The notes beneath the pieces are model-generated. The model did not search any database. It was not told the DNA's origin and saw nothing but the letters and a program-made list of their open reading frames with translations. A stretch of DNA of 64,000 nt from the NCBI GenBank assembly GCA_015680685.1, contig MNCI01027262.1, positions 482,338-546,337 on the forward strand. The letters run 5' to 3'. The position numbers and the translations under genes were made by a program. This stretch comes from Gnetum montanum. Its lineage: Eukaryota; Streptophyta; Gnetopsida; Gnetales; Gnetaceae. This document shows positions 11,504-23,703 of the stretch, piece after piece. Positions within the stretch are counted from its first letter, which is position 1; each line of letters begins with the position of its first letter.

Positions 11504-11719
11504 TTATTGGGTGTCTCATTTTGGAAATTTTGGTTAATTTGTGTGATCGCTTCTTTTCTATTTTCTTTCTCATATGGTTTGAAAGCCTTTCTTTTGGTTG
11601 AAGAATCAAGAATAACATTAATAGGCCTAGATGTAGTTAATTTTTCTTTTGACCTCAAGTTGTATCTACATCCATCATTATCTATATTTGTAGACCTAGA
11701 TACTAGTTAATTTTTCTTG

Positions 11720-12670
11720 ATGTTTATTTGCTAACATAATGAATATTCGCTAACTTTTTATCAAATTCAACATCAAGAAAATTTGAAACAGCTACATTAC
11801 TTTCATTATCAAAATTCACTAATTTGGTGTCTTGATGTTTTTGTTTCTTATACTTATTCTTGTCTTTTATCTTAACTTTATCCATTAGATTTTCTAAGCT
11901 TCCTACCTTGTTGGATAATTCCTATATTAATTTCCCTTTCTCAGAATCTTCTTTATAATTCTCATTTTCTTAGTCTTGATCTTTATTGGTCATAGCAGGA
12001 AATGCTTTAAAATGAGCTAAATTCTATATAAATACCAATTCTTTTTCCTCTCTTTTTGATGTTCTAATGATTTCTCCATTAGCTAAATTTAGTTATTTTT
12101 ATAACTATATGGTTTCATTAAAAAATTATTTAAAGTTACCAAATTTGGAGTTCTTTTGAGCCAAATAGAAATGTTCGCATTAACAACATTTAGATAAGTG
12201 TCTCTTAGTACTTCATTTGATGATCTATTTTGTCTTTAAAATAATACACATTGAAATTTAATGTTAAATTCTGTTACTAAATCCTTAGTCCATTTCTTGG
12301 CTAGTAGTAACTCATAATATAGTTGTTGTTGGTCTATTTGGTTACTAAATTGAGCTAAGAATAAATTTCTCATGTTATCTTAGCTAGTGATACTATTGTT
12401 TGGTGAGTTAAAATACAAAATTTGAGCCATATGTATTAATGTTTCTACAAATAGCCTACAAGCATGGTCTTGATGTTGTACATTTGCATGTGCTAAAGCT
12501 AACTCAAACAAATGAACATATTCTTTAGCTAGATAAGCTTTTCCAAGGATATAAGGCTTGGGTAAGTATTTGTAAACTACCTTGGGGATATCATGGTAGT
12601 TTAGGAATCTCAATAGTATGGCTCCTTTCTAAGGATTTATTAGTGGTGGATTTTCCATTCTATTCAAATT
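11720..12670 (-). pseudogene. Gyp-4 gag
   Basis: The reverse strand begins near 12660 (MENPPLINP, then a stop). It has the capsid segment YLPKPYILGKAYLAKEYVH and the open stretch 12613-12380. It continues through DQQQLYYELLLAKKWTKDLV and WLKRTPNLVTLNN to about 12100. The pattern is that of the retrotransposon gag capsid domain. A Lys-rich tail follows (about 11900-11830). I found no intact CCHC zinc knuckle. Interrupted by stops and frameshifts. Confidence 0.7.
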
Positions 12671-13130
12671 CCTTTTGGTAGTTGAACTCCTAAATTTCCC
12701 TTATTATACTATAAAGAGTGGTAACCTAAGTAGAAGAGGTAAGTTTCTAGACCTTCTAGGTTTTATTATACTACTTGTCCCTCATTCAAAAACATTTTAT
12801 TACACTTCCATTTATGAATAATTAGTCTCATAATTAGAGTATTTTTTAGGACTTTTAAATTCTTCAGATTTATAAATTTTTTCACTCATGAACCAAGTAG
12901 CAACTAATTCTTGTCCTTCTTCTAGTGCCAAAAAGAACTATTAATGTCTACTTTGGATTACCATATTTTTTTAATCTCTTCTTAACCACAAGAAATTGAC
13001 ATGGAAAAAAGCCCTAATTAGCACTAAATTTTTCCTCTTCCTTGAGACGAAAATCACAAGGATGAGGGTTCATTCTAAAATCGCATTTAGGTGTTTTCTA
13101 GTATCTAGAAACATCAAGGCCTAGATACCT
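12671..13130 (-). other. Gyp-4 leader upstream of gag
   Basis: No gene seen. A possible primer-binding site (plus strand GCCTAGATACCTCCA near 13110-13128) resembles a decayed initiator-Met type site, but the match is weak. Confidence 0.3.
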
Positions 13131-13259
13131 CCAAATAAACTCAATGGTTATAGAAAAAACTATGTATTTTGAGCTATCATTAAGAACTAATTATTGATAT
13201 TTTGATATATAAAAACCTTAAGGAAAATGGAGAATAAATGATGTTTATTATGAATGTTG

Positions 13260-13267
13260 TATTTATA
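13260..13267 (-). promoter_or_regulatory. TATA-like box on the minus strand
   Basis: The reverse strand reads CCTATAAATACAAC and is followed by an AC-rich start-like stretch. This fits the promoter of the Gyp-4 LTR. Confidence 0.45.
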
Positions 13268-13439
13268 GGACAAGAACAAGAACTCCACATCATGGACAAG
13301 GACTTAAGGAAGCATGGCTATCAAAGTAAAAGACTTCATAGGAAAAATTAGAGCACGGACAAGTATGAAGACTACAAGATCAATGAAGATGTTGCAGGGA
13401 TTGAGATTAAGCTAAATGAATAGGAGAAATCCTCAGGGA

Positions 13440-14440
13440 CTAGAGCTCAAAAATTGAGAAGGAGTCTCTCTAAGTAACAAAAGATGTCTTGGGTGAGAGG
13501 AAGTAAATCATAGGAAGACGTCTCCCAAAAATAGGAGATGTCTCCTTTGGAAAGAAAACATCTCCCTAGAGACAGCACCCTAGAAATGTCCCATTCTAAA
13601 AAGAGATTTCTCCCCAAAGTTAAAGTTAAATATAAAAAGATGTCCCAATCTCAAAGGAGAGATCACATTAAGCTTTGAATAGCTATTGTACAAATTTTGA
13701 GGTGTTTTTAGAAACTTTGAGGCTTTAAGTAAACTCTAAACTTTTGGAAATTTAGCAAGTATTGTAAAAATAAAAGCTATCATTGTCTATCTTATGTTGT
13801 TGTACATGTGTACTTGAATTATCACATCATTTGTTAGATTTGTTGTGGAATTTTGCTTCATTGTACAAGGAATTTATAAATTGAGTTATACTTTTTCCTT
13901 CTGATTGTTTTTCTTTTCTTGTTGCCTTGAGGGATTAATGTGATTCTTGTAAGAAGGCATTCTTTTAAAGCTTATTAGGATCTTACAAGATTGAGTTGTT
14001 TTACTACATCAAAATACTCTAGAGTGGAGTTCTATTTTGTATAGGTTGTGGGATCATTTAAGCCACTCTTGAACTTGTTGGGACCTTATAAGGTTGAGAG
14101 TTATCATAGTGATGAAATTTTCCTTAGAAGATCTCAAACTTTGTAAAGGTTATGGTGTCCTCTAAACCACATTTTGGAAGAAACAAAGTCTAGAGCTATG
14201 CAAGGAATCTACCCTCGAAGTGTGGACTATGCAAGTTGGGAAACCATGTAATTCTTTTGTTTTATGTAATAGGTGTTGCTTGTGATTTGGGTAACTTATT
14301 CATTCCTTCCTTCTATGTTCTCAGTCCTCACTAGTTTCATAATTATCTACTAAGAGTTAAATAGATGAAACCATTGTTATTAGAAGATTCAGTTATCTTT
14401 ACTTTATCCTATAAGTGAGTAAAATTTCATGCTATATCAA
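13440..14440 (+). repeat. Candidate plus-strand copia-type LTR remnant
   Basis: The block contains repeated GAGATGTCTCC/GGAGACATCT-like words (13460-13680) and a TATA-like AAATATAAAAAG near 13632. A tail including CTCGAAGTGTGGACTATGC and ACCATGTAATTCTTTTG near 14215-14260 resembles the R-U5 ends I know from long copia-type LTRs. No partner LTR or clear target duplication was found, so a solo LTR is only one reading. It may equally be part of the Gyp-4 LTR. Confidence 0.3.
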
Positions 14441-15559
14441 AGCTACCAAGCCTATGTAGTCCATATGATATATTACCTGAAAAAATAGTGTTTCATCTAA
14501 TGCTTAAGAAAAATTCCATATTATATAAAAGTTATAAAATTTTGTAGCCTTTGGATGTTACAATAGTTATAAAAGTTAAAGCTCCATATTCCAAAAACTT
14601 TACTTAGAAAATTATAGGCCATTGGATAGTTGTCCAATTTCTTGATAGATTTTCTCATTCTTTGAATATGAATTCCTTCTACAACTAACTATTAAGATAA
14701 CCTCTCATGACTATAGAAAACTCTAAAATCTTGATTCATGCATCTAGCTTAGCATTATCAAGCTTCTTAAATAATTCTTTGAATTCTTATTTTTCCTACA
14801 ACTGATTCAATTAGAAAATATACTAAAATCATCAAAGAAACTTCCACTTTGGCTTGGATTTACATAAATTCAGGCTTCTGCTTGGAGATTTTATTTATAA
14901 TCATAGTAATCACCATATGCTAGAGTAATGGTTTTCTATTGGCTCTTAGTTAAATTAATAATTTCCACTCCTCTCTACTTTATTTGCGTAAATATAGCTT
15001 GTTTTACTCATGGTGGCTTTGTGCTTTAATGGTAGCTTCACATTCTCTACTCTGAGCTTCAATGAAAATTCTACACTTTAGTAGTGGCTCTCTGATACTC
15101 TTAGCTCTATTTCATTTTTGGCTTTATTTGTAGCTTTTGTCTTAACAGAGTCTGTACATTGATGTCAACTGTAGAACCTTTTTTGAATCTTTTCATAGAA
15201 CTATTTTTGGTTTGTTATATTGAAGAGATAAGGTGAAAAAATTATTATATGAATTTTTCATAAAGCTAATATTCACTTCTACATGCTAAACCTCATCCCT
15301 TACTAAGCTGGATTAATAATGGAATGTGCATATGCATGAAATGTAGAGCTATTTTTTTGTTCTAAAAACCTTCTTCAGGATGTTGATGTGGTAGAACAAT
15401 GATGAGGAAAAGTGTGTTAAGCTTTGCTCATGTGACAAATGATGCTTTTCATTTCTCATGAACTTGAGAATCTTCATCGAAATTATTACATGGCACATGA
15501 GATGTATTTGCTATAGATGATAAAATAAGTTTCATCTATTTCTTGTCATCACATAGCTG

Positions 15560-17060
15560 ACATGACAAATACTAACATGATATATGACACTATTAGATGG
15601 AATTTTACCATCTAGATAATACTATGTGATTCATCTATTTGCTGACAAGGTTGGACTATTGTTGTAAATCCAAGGCCTTTAGAAGCTAACATGATAGAAC
15701 CAATTATGAGCTTGTTCGCATAACCAAATTTTTTCTCTATGTACTATCTCTACTAGCTAATGTGGCATAGCGTTGATGTGGTAGAGCTTTCTTGAAGAGT
15801 GGAAATTTGGTTCTACAAACTAACTCTACAAGCTAACTTGGCATATGCTAACATGGTACATAGATTTTCTTTGTAGAACCAAATTTCACTTCTACAAATA
15901 TAAGCTAACTCTAAAGCTTACAGGACTAAGCTTCCTTTTACAAACATTAATTTTCTCTTATAACCTCTATCATGGAGGAGCTCACTTGTAGAATCATTTT
16001 TAGCTCACAAAAGCTAATGTTGTAGAATCACTTTGTAGAGCCATTTTTTGGTTCTATGAACCTTTTGTGATGTAAATGTTAACATGGTAAAGAGACTTTA
16101 AGCTTCTTGATCGAGTTGAATAAAGCTAATTTGGTAGAGCTAAAATAAGATTGCTTATAGGGTGGAAATTCCACTTTACGAACTAGCTCTATAGGTTGAT
16201 GTGGTGAAACTATTTTTGAGCTTTCCCATAAAATATAAGTTAGCTTAAAGAACTAGTTTTAGTGCTAACATGGTAGAACTCTTTTCTAGAGTTGAAATCT
16301 AGTTCTACGAACAAGCTATATGAGCTAACTTAGCATGATGTTAATGTGGTGAGAGCTAATATGGTAGAATTGATCTGGAAGATGAAGCATTTCTACTCTA
16401 GATGAAAATGAGCCTCATCTATTTACTAACATGTCAAATGTAGACATAGCCAATGAAACTTTGCACTTATCAGGAACTTGAAAGTCTTCATCTAGATCTT
16501 TTTTTGGCCCTACTAACATGGTAGATGTTGAGCTGAAAGAAATTGCTTATAGAATGGAAATTTGGTTCTACAAATTTCATCTACGAGCTAATGAAGCTGA
16601 TGTAGTAAAGCTTTTTCATAGACTCATTTTTTGGTTCTATAAAGATAATTAACAAGTTGAGGTGGTAGAAGCTTTTTGTAAAGCTCTTTTTAAGCTCTAC
16701 AAACTCTTTTTCTTAAGATAAAGCTGCTAACATGTTAGAGTCCTTTTGTACAGCTAAATTTCATCCTCAAAAATGATTTTTACAAGCTAATGCAGTAGTA
16801 TGCTACATGGTCATAGAACTTGTCTAAAAGGTAATAGAGTAGCTTATGTGACAAAGTGAATTTGTAAAGCTAAAGTTGCTCATAGAATTAATTTTTCAAA
16901 CCTATTTTTGATTCCACAAATCTACCCTTCCCTCTACCAACTGACATGGTAGGGCTAAAATGTAAGTTGAAAAGTGAGGCTATTTGGATAGCTAGATTTT
17001 TGTTCATTGAGCCCCTTCTTTAAAGGCTACTAACATGGTAGAGTTTGTTTCGATTTTCTT
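15560..17060. repeat. Diverged internal repeats
   Basis: Phrases of the type GCTAACATGGTAGAGC, TTGGTTCTACAAACTAGCTC and TAGAACCAAATTT recur in both orientations at irregular 60-200 bp spacing. Examples lie near 15700, 15775-15900, 16130-16200, 16250-16370, 16510-16640 and 16720-16800. The last units extend into the LTR part shared with the left copy (GATATGGTAGAGC near 5808). Confidence 0.6.
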
Positions 17061-17640
17061 TGTAGAGCTAAATTTTACTTCTACAAGAAATGTCCACTAT
17101 TTAGTGTTAACATGACAAGCATACTTCATGAAACCCCTCTTCTAATTTGGATTGATCCTCCTTTTCCTTGAAATGAGGGTTTCCTCTTGTGTTCAACTAT
17201 TTTTTCTAATGTTAGTTGTTTCTCAAGAAAAAATCAGTTCCTAAGCTCTGTGTTTTAATTTGAAAAGAAAAAATGTCTACTTAAGCCAAGAAAAATTCAT
17301 ACAAGTTTTTTCCTAGGTTGCAAATCCAATCCTCTACATAATATTGAATTCAAACTGATACACTAGCTTGATGAACTACCTAAAAATTGTATGAGCCTTG
17401 TTATGCTACAAAAACTTAAAAATTGTTCTTACACTTACATATGCTCTTTCAAACCATGAGCTATTAATGTTCTAAAACTTTATTCATACCATAGCTATCA
17501 CCAAATCTTAGCTTTAAAATTTTAAAATTGATAATCATGATTAGGATCTAAGCCTTTTGTGATTTTAAAGCCCTAAATTATTCTAGAGTAGAGTCCCTTT
17601 CTTATACAAGGTTCCATGAAATGGCTAAAATGTAATAATA

Positions 17641-18500
17641 GGCTATTTATTGGTTTTCATCTAGCATATTCAGTGTCATCAGATGTTCTTTTCTGGCCTA
17701 ATTAATGTCTATGAGAAGCTCACAAGCCATTGTATGTATACAGAGTTTAGCTTGGATTGGAAGTTTTAGCAAGTTTTTGTATACTAACTCATAAGAAGAG
17801 TAATCTATAGGAAGTTTCTATATTCAACAAAATTCTTAGAGAGAATTATTAAATTTTGTGCTCTAGTCCTTTCTTTATCTACCCATAGTTCATGTTAAAA
17901 TCCTAGTAATCTCCCTATTGGTAACCTTAGATTAACCATTGGCTTGGGGATTATAGGAGGTTATAAGATTATGTTGCATCCTCAAGCATTGCATTAGTTT
18001 GAAAAAATTAGTTCCTATAAAGTATGTACCATTATTTAAAATAAGTGCTCTAGGCACATGAAACCTATTTACTACCTATTATTATACAAACCAAGCTCTA
18101 GTTGTAGATGTACAATCAGATACGACTCCAGCTTCAACCAATTTTGTATAGTAGATAACAAAAACTATGATGTAAGCCTTCCCATTCAACATGGAATTAA
18201 TGGATCTCATGACGTCATTTCCCTAAAGGTTGAAAGGATCTAGTTGTTGAATCCACTATTGGGGCTCTTTCATTCAAAAATTTATTCCTTCATCTTGTTA
18301 ACATCTCTTAAATGAATAGGAGATGTGGTGAGCATCCCTAAAGGTCATTAGTTTAAAGTATCTTTCAATGAGGTTATTTTTTATCATCCTCCCTTTTATG
18401 TAGTGGTCCCTGCAAGGGCCCTCATGAGCATTTTGGAGGATGTGTAACTTATCAACATTAATGATACACCATCGAACCAGGTCATCAGCATAAGCCTTGT
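17641..18500 (-). pseudogene. Ath-2 pol: integrase, cut by Gyp-4
   Basis: The reverse strand shows the integrase core. It begins MLNGKAYIIVFVIYYTKLVEA (about 18190-18130), continues with FFKLMQCLRMQHNLIT near 17990, and then SYNPQANGQSKVTNREITRI. The last segment has Lys where the catalytic Glu is usual. It reads on to ARKEHLMTLNMLDEN at 17650, where the domain stops abruptly at the LTR edge of Gyp-4. The remainder should lie left of Gyp-4, outside the window. Many stops. Confidence 0.75.
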
Positions 18501-19250
18501 AAAGATTACCTTAGCTCTCCATGTAATGTTTGATTTGATAAAAAACTATTATTTCTTCTTTTTATACCATTCTTTTGGGGTATCCTAAGTGAAAATATAG
18601 AATAGAAACTCATCATACCAATTGGTAATCCTTGGCTCTTAAACTCCACTGGATTTAGCAAAGAGGAGTTCGTATGAAAATTAATTAGATAAGTGCTCCT
18701 TATCCTCCTTGCTATCTCATCGTAATTGAGACAAATGATTGGCAACTACATTCTCGATTCCTTTCTTATCAACCATGGTAAGGTTGAATTCTTGTAAAAT
18801 TACCAACCACCATATGACATAAGGGCTAACTACTAGCTTGTTTATCAAAAAGTGGATGGTACTATGGTCAATGAGCATAAAACTTTGGTACCCAAGCACA
18901 TAGTAACTAAATTTTTCCAAGTCATAAACCACTACCATGAGCTCCCTCTTAGTAGTGTTGTAGTTAAGTTATTCACCCACAATGCTTATTCTTACACAAT
19001 GAATGTAGTATGGATGTTTTTAGTCATCCAATTATGTTAGCACTAGTTCCAACACATAATTTGATGCATCTATTATTATGTGAAATGGCTTGAACCAATA
19101 TAGGGCATATAGAATTGAATTTTCTATGAGCTTTTGTTTTAATTTTTGGAATGCTTGTTCACATTTCCTAGTCCATTTGAAAGATGAATCTTTCTTTGTA
19201 AGCTATACTAGTAGTTTGAAATTTTTTCAGAAATTTTTTATGAAGTGCAT
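18501..19250 (-). pseudogene. Ath-2 pol: RNase H and integrase N-terminal region
   Basis: The open stretch 18938-18717 reads VYDLEKFSYYVLGYQSFMLI then DHSTIHFLINK, and ends DKKGIENVVANHLSQL. This is the signature of RNase H from Athila-group elements (DHxxLxxLL and KKGxENxxADHLSRL). The next open stretch (18745-18506) covers the linker to integrase with a KNGIKRRNNSFL-like segment before the zinc-binding region. Decayed by stops and frameshifts. Confidence 0.75.
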
Positions 19251-20050
19251 GTAGTAACGAGTGTGGCCCAAAACTGATGTCACATCCTTTATAGGTTAAC
19301 ATTATCTGGTAATTTCTTAGATGACCCTTACTTTTTTTAGGTCTATCTTAATCCCTTCTCCTAAAATCTGGTGCCCTAAGATAATTCCCTCTTGGACCAT
19401 CAAATGGCTTTTTTCTAATTGAGCTATAATTTTTTATCCACATAGTACTTTAGTACCTAGCCTAGAAGGTTCAAGGCTTGTTCAAAGTTGGTATCATAGG
19501 TGGAGAATTCATCAATGAAGACATCCATACCACTATAAATTTTCTACTAAAATATGCAAAGTACTAGTCATTACAAAGTTGTAGGGGCATTAAAAAGGCT
19601 GAAGTACATCTTCTTATATGAAAAAGTGCCCAAGGGGCTCATGAAAGTTATCTTGACCTGATCTTCTAGTGTTATTTGAATTTGGTTAAAACCACTATAT
19701 CCATTTACAAAACTATAGTAGTTGTGCCCTATGATTATATCTAGCACCTGGTCTACAAATGGAAATGGGAAATGATCTTTAAATGTTACCACATTCAATA
19801 GTTTGAAGTCTATACAAACTCTCCATTTTCCTCTATTCTTTAGCACTATCACAAGTGGACTCACCCACTCACTATCTACTATAGGATATATGAATCCTTC
19901 CTTAAGACATTGTTCTACTTCATATTTAACAACTTTCTTAAGTTTAGGATTTCATCTATTTTATGGTTTTATTTTTAGCTTGATGGAGGAGTCTATATAG
20001 ATTCCATGCTAGCATATGCATAGATCAATCCTTGTTAACTTATGATATAC
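19251..20050 (-). pseudogene. Ath-2 pol: reverse transcriptase
   Basis: The open stretch 19864-19571 reads MSPLVIVLKNRGKWRVCIDF, KLLNVVTFKDHFPFPFVDQV, then GYSGFNQIQI and GTFSYKKMYFSLFNAPTTL. This is a clear Ty3/gypsy RT with the DHFPLPFIDQ block typical of Athila-like elements. The active-site segment near 19520 reads MDVFIDEFS where MDDF is usual, so the second Asp is Glu. Inactive. Confidence 0.85.
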
Positions 20051-20319
20051 CCAAGAAAAGACTATTTATCATTTTTTCATAACTTATAGTAGCTTATTTT
20101 CTTGTTCTTTAGTGAGATTAGAATTGATGATTACTATCTTAACACTATCAATAAAAACATATTCTAATGTTACCACTAAATCCTTAAGCTCAATGGTCTC
20201 TTACTTAAAATCATAGGGATTCTCAACTCTTTCCCAATTCACTTTTGCATTTTTTTGGAAGAGTTGGTTAAAAATCTACTTCATTTCATCCATGTTCTTT
20301 ATGTAAGCACTTGTGATAA

Positions 20320-20960
20320 GCTCCACTAGTTCCATGCATATTATTGATTTGGAATTATTATTTGTTGTCAGTCACTAGGTATCTTCTTGCTTTGTGATTG
20401 CTGCATATAGGTACCTTTGAATATTTGATGTCTTGGTATATTTATTGCATGCTATGATGGATGTACTCTTCATTGTCCAAATCTTTTGCATGTAATGGCA
20501 GCTTATATCATTGTATCTGATGGATGAAACTTGCTTCTTCTCAAACTTTTTGAAATCATTTTCCTTAGATATTTCCAAGGAAAGGTCTCTAATCTAGATT
20601 TTTGCATCAATTGTACTAAGCCAAGCCCTTTCCATAATAATAGGAAAGTCTCCATTACAATTATCTACATGAATTACCATGAAAGCATCCATATATGATC
20701 AACCATTTAGAATGATCACAATGTCCTTACAAATCCAAAGAAATAGTGATGGATTGTTTTGCAAGCTCCAACTTGGTATTGCATTTCTTGAGTGGAGGTA
20801 GGTCCTAGGTCTTGTACATCTCTTGAGAAATTAAGTTCATCTTGAAACCTAAATCTAGTAGAGATTTTCATGGATTATTTCCTATGATCTACAAATATAT
20901 TAGAGGAATTCTAGAATTAGATCGCTTCTTGGGAAAGTGACCTACCTTGATCCAATCTAA
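20320..20960 (-). pseudogene. Ath-2 aspartic protease region
   Basis: The reverse strand reads GDFPIIMERAWLSTIDAKI near 20660-20610, the conserved C-terminal protease block (ILGRPWLxTxDAxI). A MDAFMVIHVDN-like stretch lies before it. It sits between gag and RT in the correct order. The catalytic DTG could not be placed with confidence. Confidence 0.6.
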
Positions 20961-23400
20961 AAGTGCCTAAGTTAACATGATAGTATAAACATTTGAGGAA
21001 TTTTTATTTGAAGGTGACTTGATGATAATTTCCAAAGAAGTTTATGAAAGGCTAATAGCCATATCTGTCTATGAGGGTTTTAATGGACTATTTTATTTAA
21101 GGAAAGTCCTCTTCTAAGACTTAAGCTTAGAACCAGTTGGATGGTCATCTAGTTATAAGTTTATGACCCTCATGGTATTTTGTTGTTCTACCTATGATGG
21201 AATTTCTCCTTCCATATGTGGTGTAGGTGGTAAGGGAGTGATATTTGAGGATGCAAGGTAAGTTAGTGGATATGAAGAAGGATAAGTGAAAGAAGACTCA
21301 ATTCATGGAGTGGGTGTTCTATGATACTTCAAAGAATAGTAGTGATAAGAGAAATAAGTATGGATAGCAAAGAAACAAAGGGATATAGGTTACTAGACAT
21401 AACATCCATAAGGATTTGACTACTAATAAGGATATTTCTACTATAGTGGTGGCATCCCTCATGATTGTGGGTATTTCCATTATTGAAGCTACTCTTGAGG
21501 TTAAGGCAATACTTCACCTAGGTAATACTATGTTGGGTGTAATTGCTACCTATAATTACCTTCTAAATAATGTAATTTCATAGGTGATTACTTTTTTTCT
21601 AATTTGGGATTCAATGTGTACAACCTAGATTCTAGTAGATGTGACACTATAGGAGAGAACCCATTGGGATATTCATATTAACAAATATCACATTCATCAT
21701 CACCTTTTTCTAAACCTACAACCTCATAAACTACTGTAGGCTCACCTTTTTCTTGATAGTCATCTCTACATGTATCTTTCCTTCTTGTTCTCTCTCTATC
21801 TCTACTCCCTTGCTCCATATTCTCTTTCAAAATGTGAAAATAAATTTGAAACTTCTCATCGAATGAGTCCCACATTTTATCCATCTTAACTAATATTTTA
21901 ATAATAAATTTTTGAATCGACAAGGTTTCCCCTTGCACCACTTCATCTAGTAGTACTTCCTCCTCTAAATTACATAAATGTATCTCCTTTTTGTGAATGG
22001 AGGGGTCCCTATTATATTCTTCTATACTTTCTCACTTTTTCAGCTCTCCTTTATTTTCCACTTAATTGATCAACCTTTGAATTTAATGGTCTCTCATTTT
22101 AGAAAGTATTCATTGGACATAGATCCAAAAAGTTTCCCTTGTTTTTTTTTTTGAATCCCATCTCTAATGTAGTGAAGCTACTCCCTTGAAGAAAATTCAT
22201 GGACTAGGCATTAGTGTAAGAGAGAGTCATACCTATCCATGGCTATATTCAAGGATTTGTGATTTCCTTGTTTTCATCCTTGGATTTTTTTCCTCAAGTT
22301 AGATACTTTGGATTACATTTGATACTTATTGTTGAATAACTCCAGAACTATACTCCATTTGTGAATGAATTCCTACTTCAATGACCAATATGAACTCTTA
22401 GCTTCTTTGATGAGTATCTTTGGGAATAATTTGAGCTTTTACCATTTATTTTTTATCTTCTGTAAGGCACAAACATTCTGTAAGACCTATAGATGATGTT
22501 GTGGATTAGCATTATATCCTCCAAATTTAGGAACATTATTCATGCCAATTCATTTGATTCTATTATTCCTTTAATGCCTAGTTGAAATTCGAACTACTTC
22601 TAAAATATTATGCATCTTCCCTCTAGCTAGTAATGATTCATCATAACCATTACTTTCATGGTGGCCCTTATCATGGCCATGTCTTCTATGATAAGATTTG
22701 TTAAGCCTTTGTTCCCAAAGATGTTCCTATTCCTCTTATTATTTCCTATGGTTTGAGTTTTGGTCATCATAATGGGACTTCCAATAATCTTCATCTTGAT
22801 CTCAATTACTTCTTCCTTTGTCTAAATCATGGCTCCTCTTGTTAGAGTTTGATGATGAAGAGAATGATGAAGGTGGAGGACTAGGGAGTAGTGTCTACTT
22901 GCCCTTCTCCTATGGTCCTTCCCTTTTCTTTCTTCTTTTCTTTCTGTTTTTCCTTTTCCTTGTATAAATGACTAAGAGATCTTTGCCTTCATGTTTTTTT
23001 CATTTTTTATTCTATGCTTCACCTTGGTTGTTATCCAAGGTTGACTACAACCATTAGTGAAATGTGTCATCCTCAATGAAAGAAGAAAAATTTTTATATT
23101 GATATAGCCTTGAGAAGAAATCAAGGCCCTCTTTTTGTGATTGCTGAAATACTAGTGTTGGGATTTTCTTGCCTTTGAAGGCTTCATCATGTGCCTCCAT
23201 GCATCAATCCTTTCTAAGTGAGGGTTGATAGTCTCTGGAGGTGTGATTTGTTACCTCATACTCTGGGCTTGATGATTCAATTCTCAAATTTATGAGATTG
23301 GCCATGAACATGGTAGGAACAAATTGATCAAAAAGTAACAAAATGTTACCCTCCATATCCCTCTAATGTAACTATTCATATTAATGGAGAATGAAGATGA
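20961..23400 (-). pseudogene. Ath-2 gag and leader, strongly decayed
   Basis: This stretch lies between the protease and the 5' LTR, where gag is expected. The open stretch 21941-21678 is charged (KMDKMWDSFDEKFQIYFH and an RERTRRKD segment). Around 22330-22480 a SYWSLK-EFIHKWS segment resembles capsid. Around 22850-23000 there is a Ser/Lys/Arg-rich segment. I could not identify a capsid domain or zinc knuckle with certainty. Confidence 0.4.
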
Positions 23401-23681
23401 AATTAGGATAGTAGGAATCTAGATGTGCATAGATGAATTTTAGTTATTGAAGTTTCACACTAGTAGTCTTTTTAGTCCTATCATGCTATTAATTGGAATC
23501 ATTGATGTAGGGTATTGATTTATTCCTATAATAAGGATCCATTTTAGTGATGTCGATAAAGTATGCATTGATATGATAATATTATTATTATTTTGGATGA
23601 AAGAGAACTTATTTTATTTTCCTTACAATGATTTTATATGGATTTACTATTTATCAATACTTAGTATACTTAGCTAAACTA

Positions 23682-23702
23682 AGTCCCTAGTAATAGTTCC
23701 AA
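23682..23702 (-). other. Decayed primer-binding site of Ath-2
   Basis: The reverse strand reads TTGGAACTATTACTAGGGAC directly after the LTR end. It differs from the tRNA-Asp type site usual in Athila elements almost only by C-to-T and G-to-A changes. Confidence 0.6.
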
Positions 23703-23703
23703 T

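Larger units (their letters stand above)
13131..17640 (-). repeat. Gyp-4 5' LTR, probably about 4.5 kb
   Basis: The right 740 bp (16900-17640) match the 3' LTR fragment at 5796-6546. The right edge is set by the resumed integrase reading frame of Ath-2 at 17641. The left edge is uncertain. A minus-strand TATA box at 13260-13267 and gag at 12670 suggest that the LTR runs to about 13130. The 3' LTR cannot confirm this, because Ath-1 interrupts it and the rest is outside the window. The repeats at 15560-17060 fall inside. A copia-type LTR may be inserted at 13440-14440. Confidence 0.45.

Noticed and set aside
18058-18243. Short plus-strand ORF near the Ath-2 integrase
   Set aside because: Shadow frame of the minus-strand integrase core.
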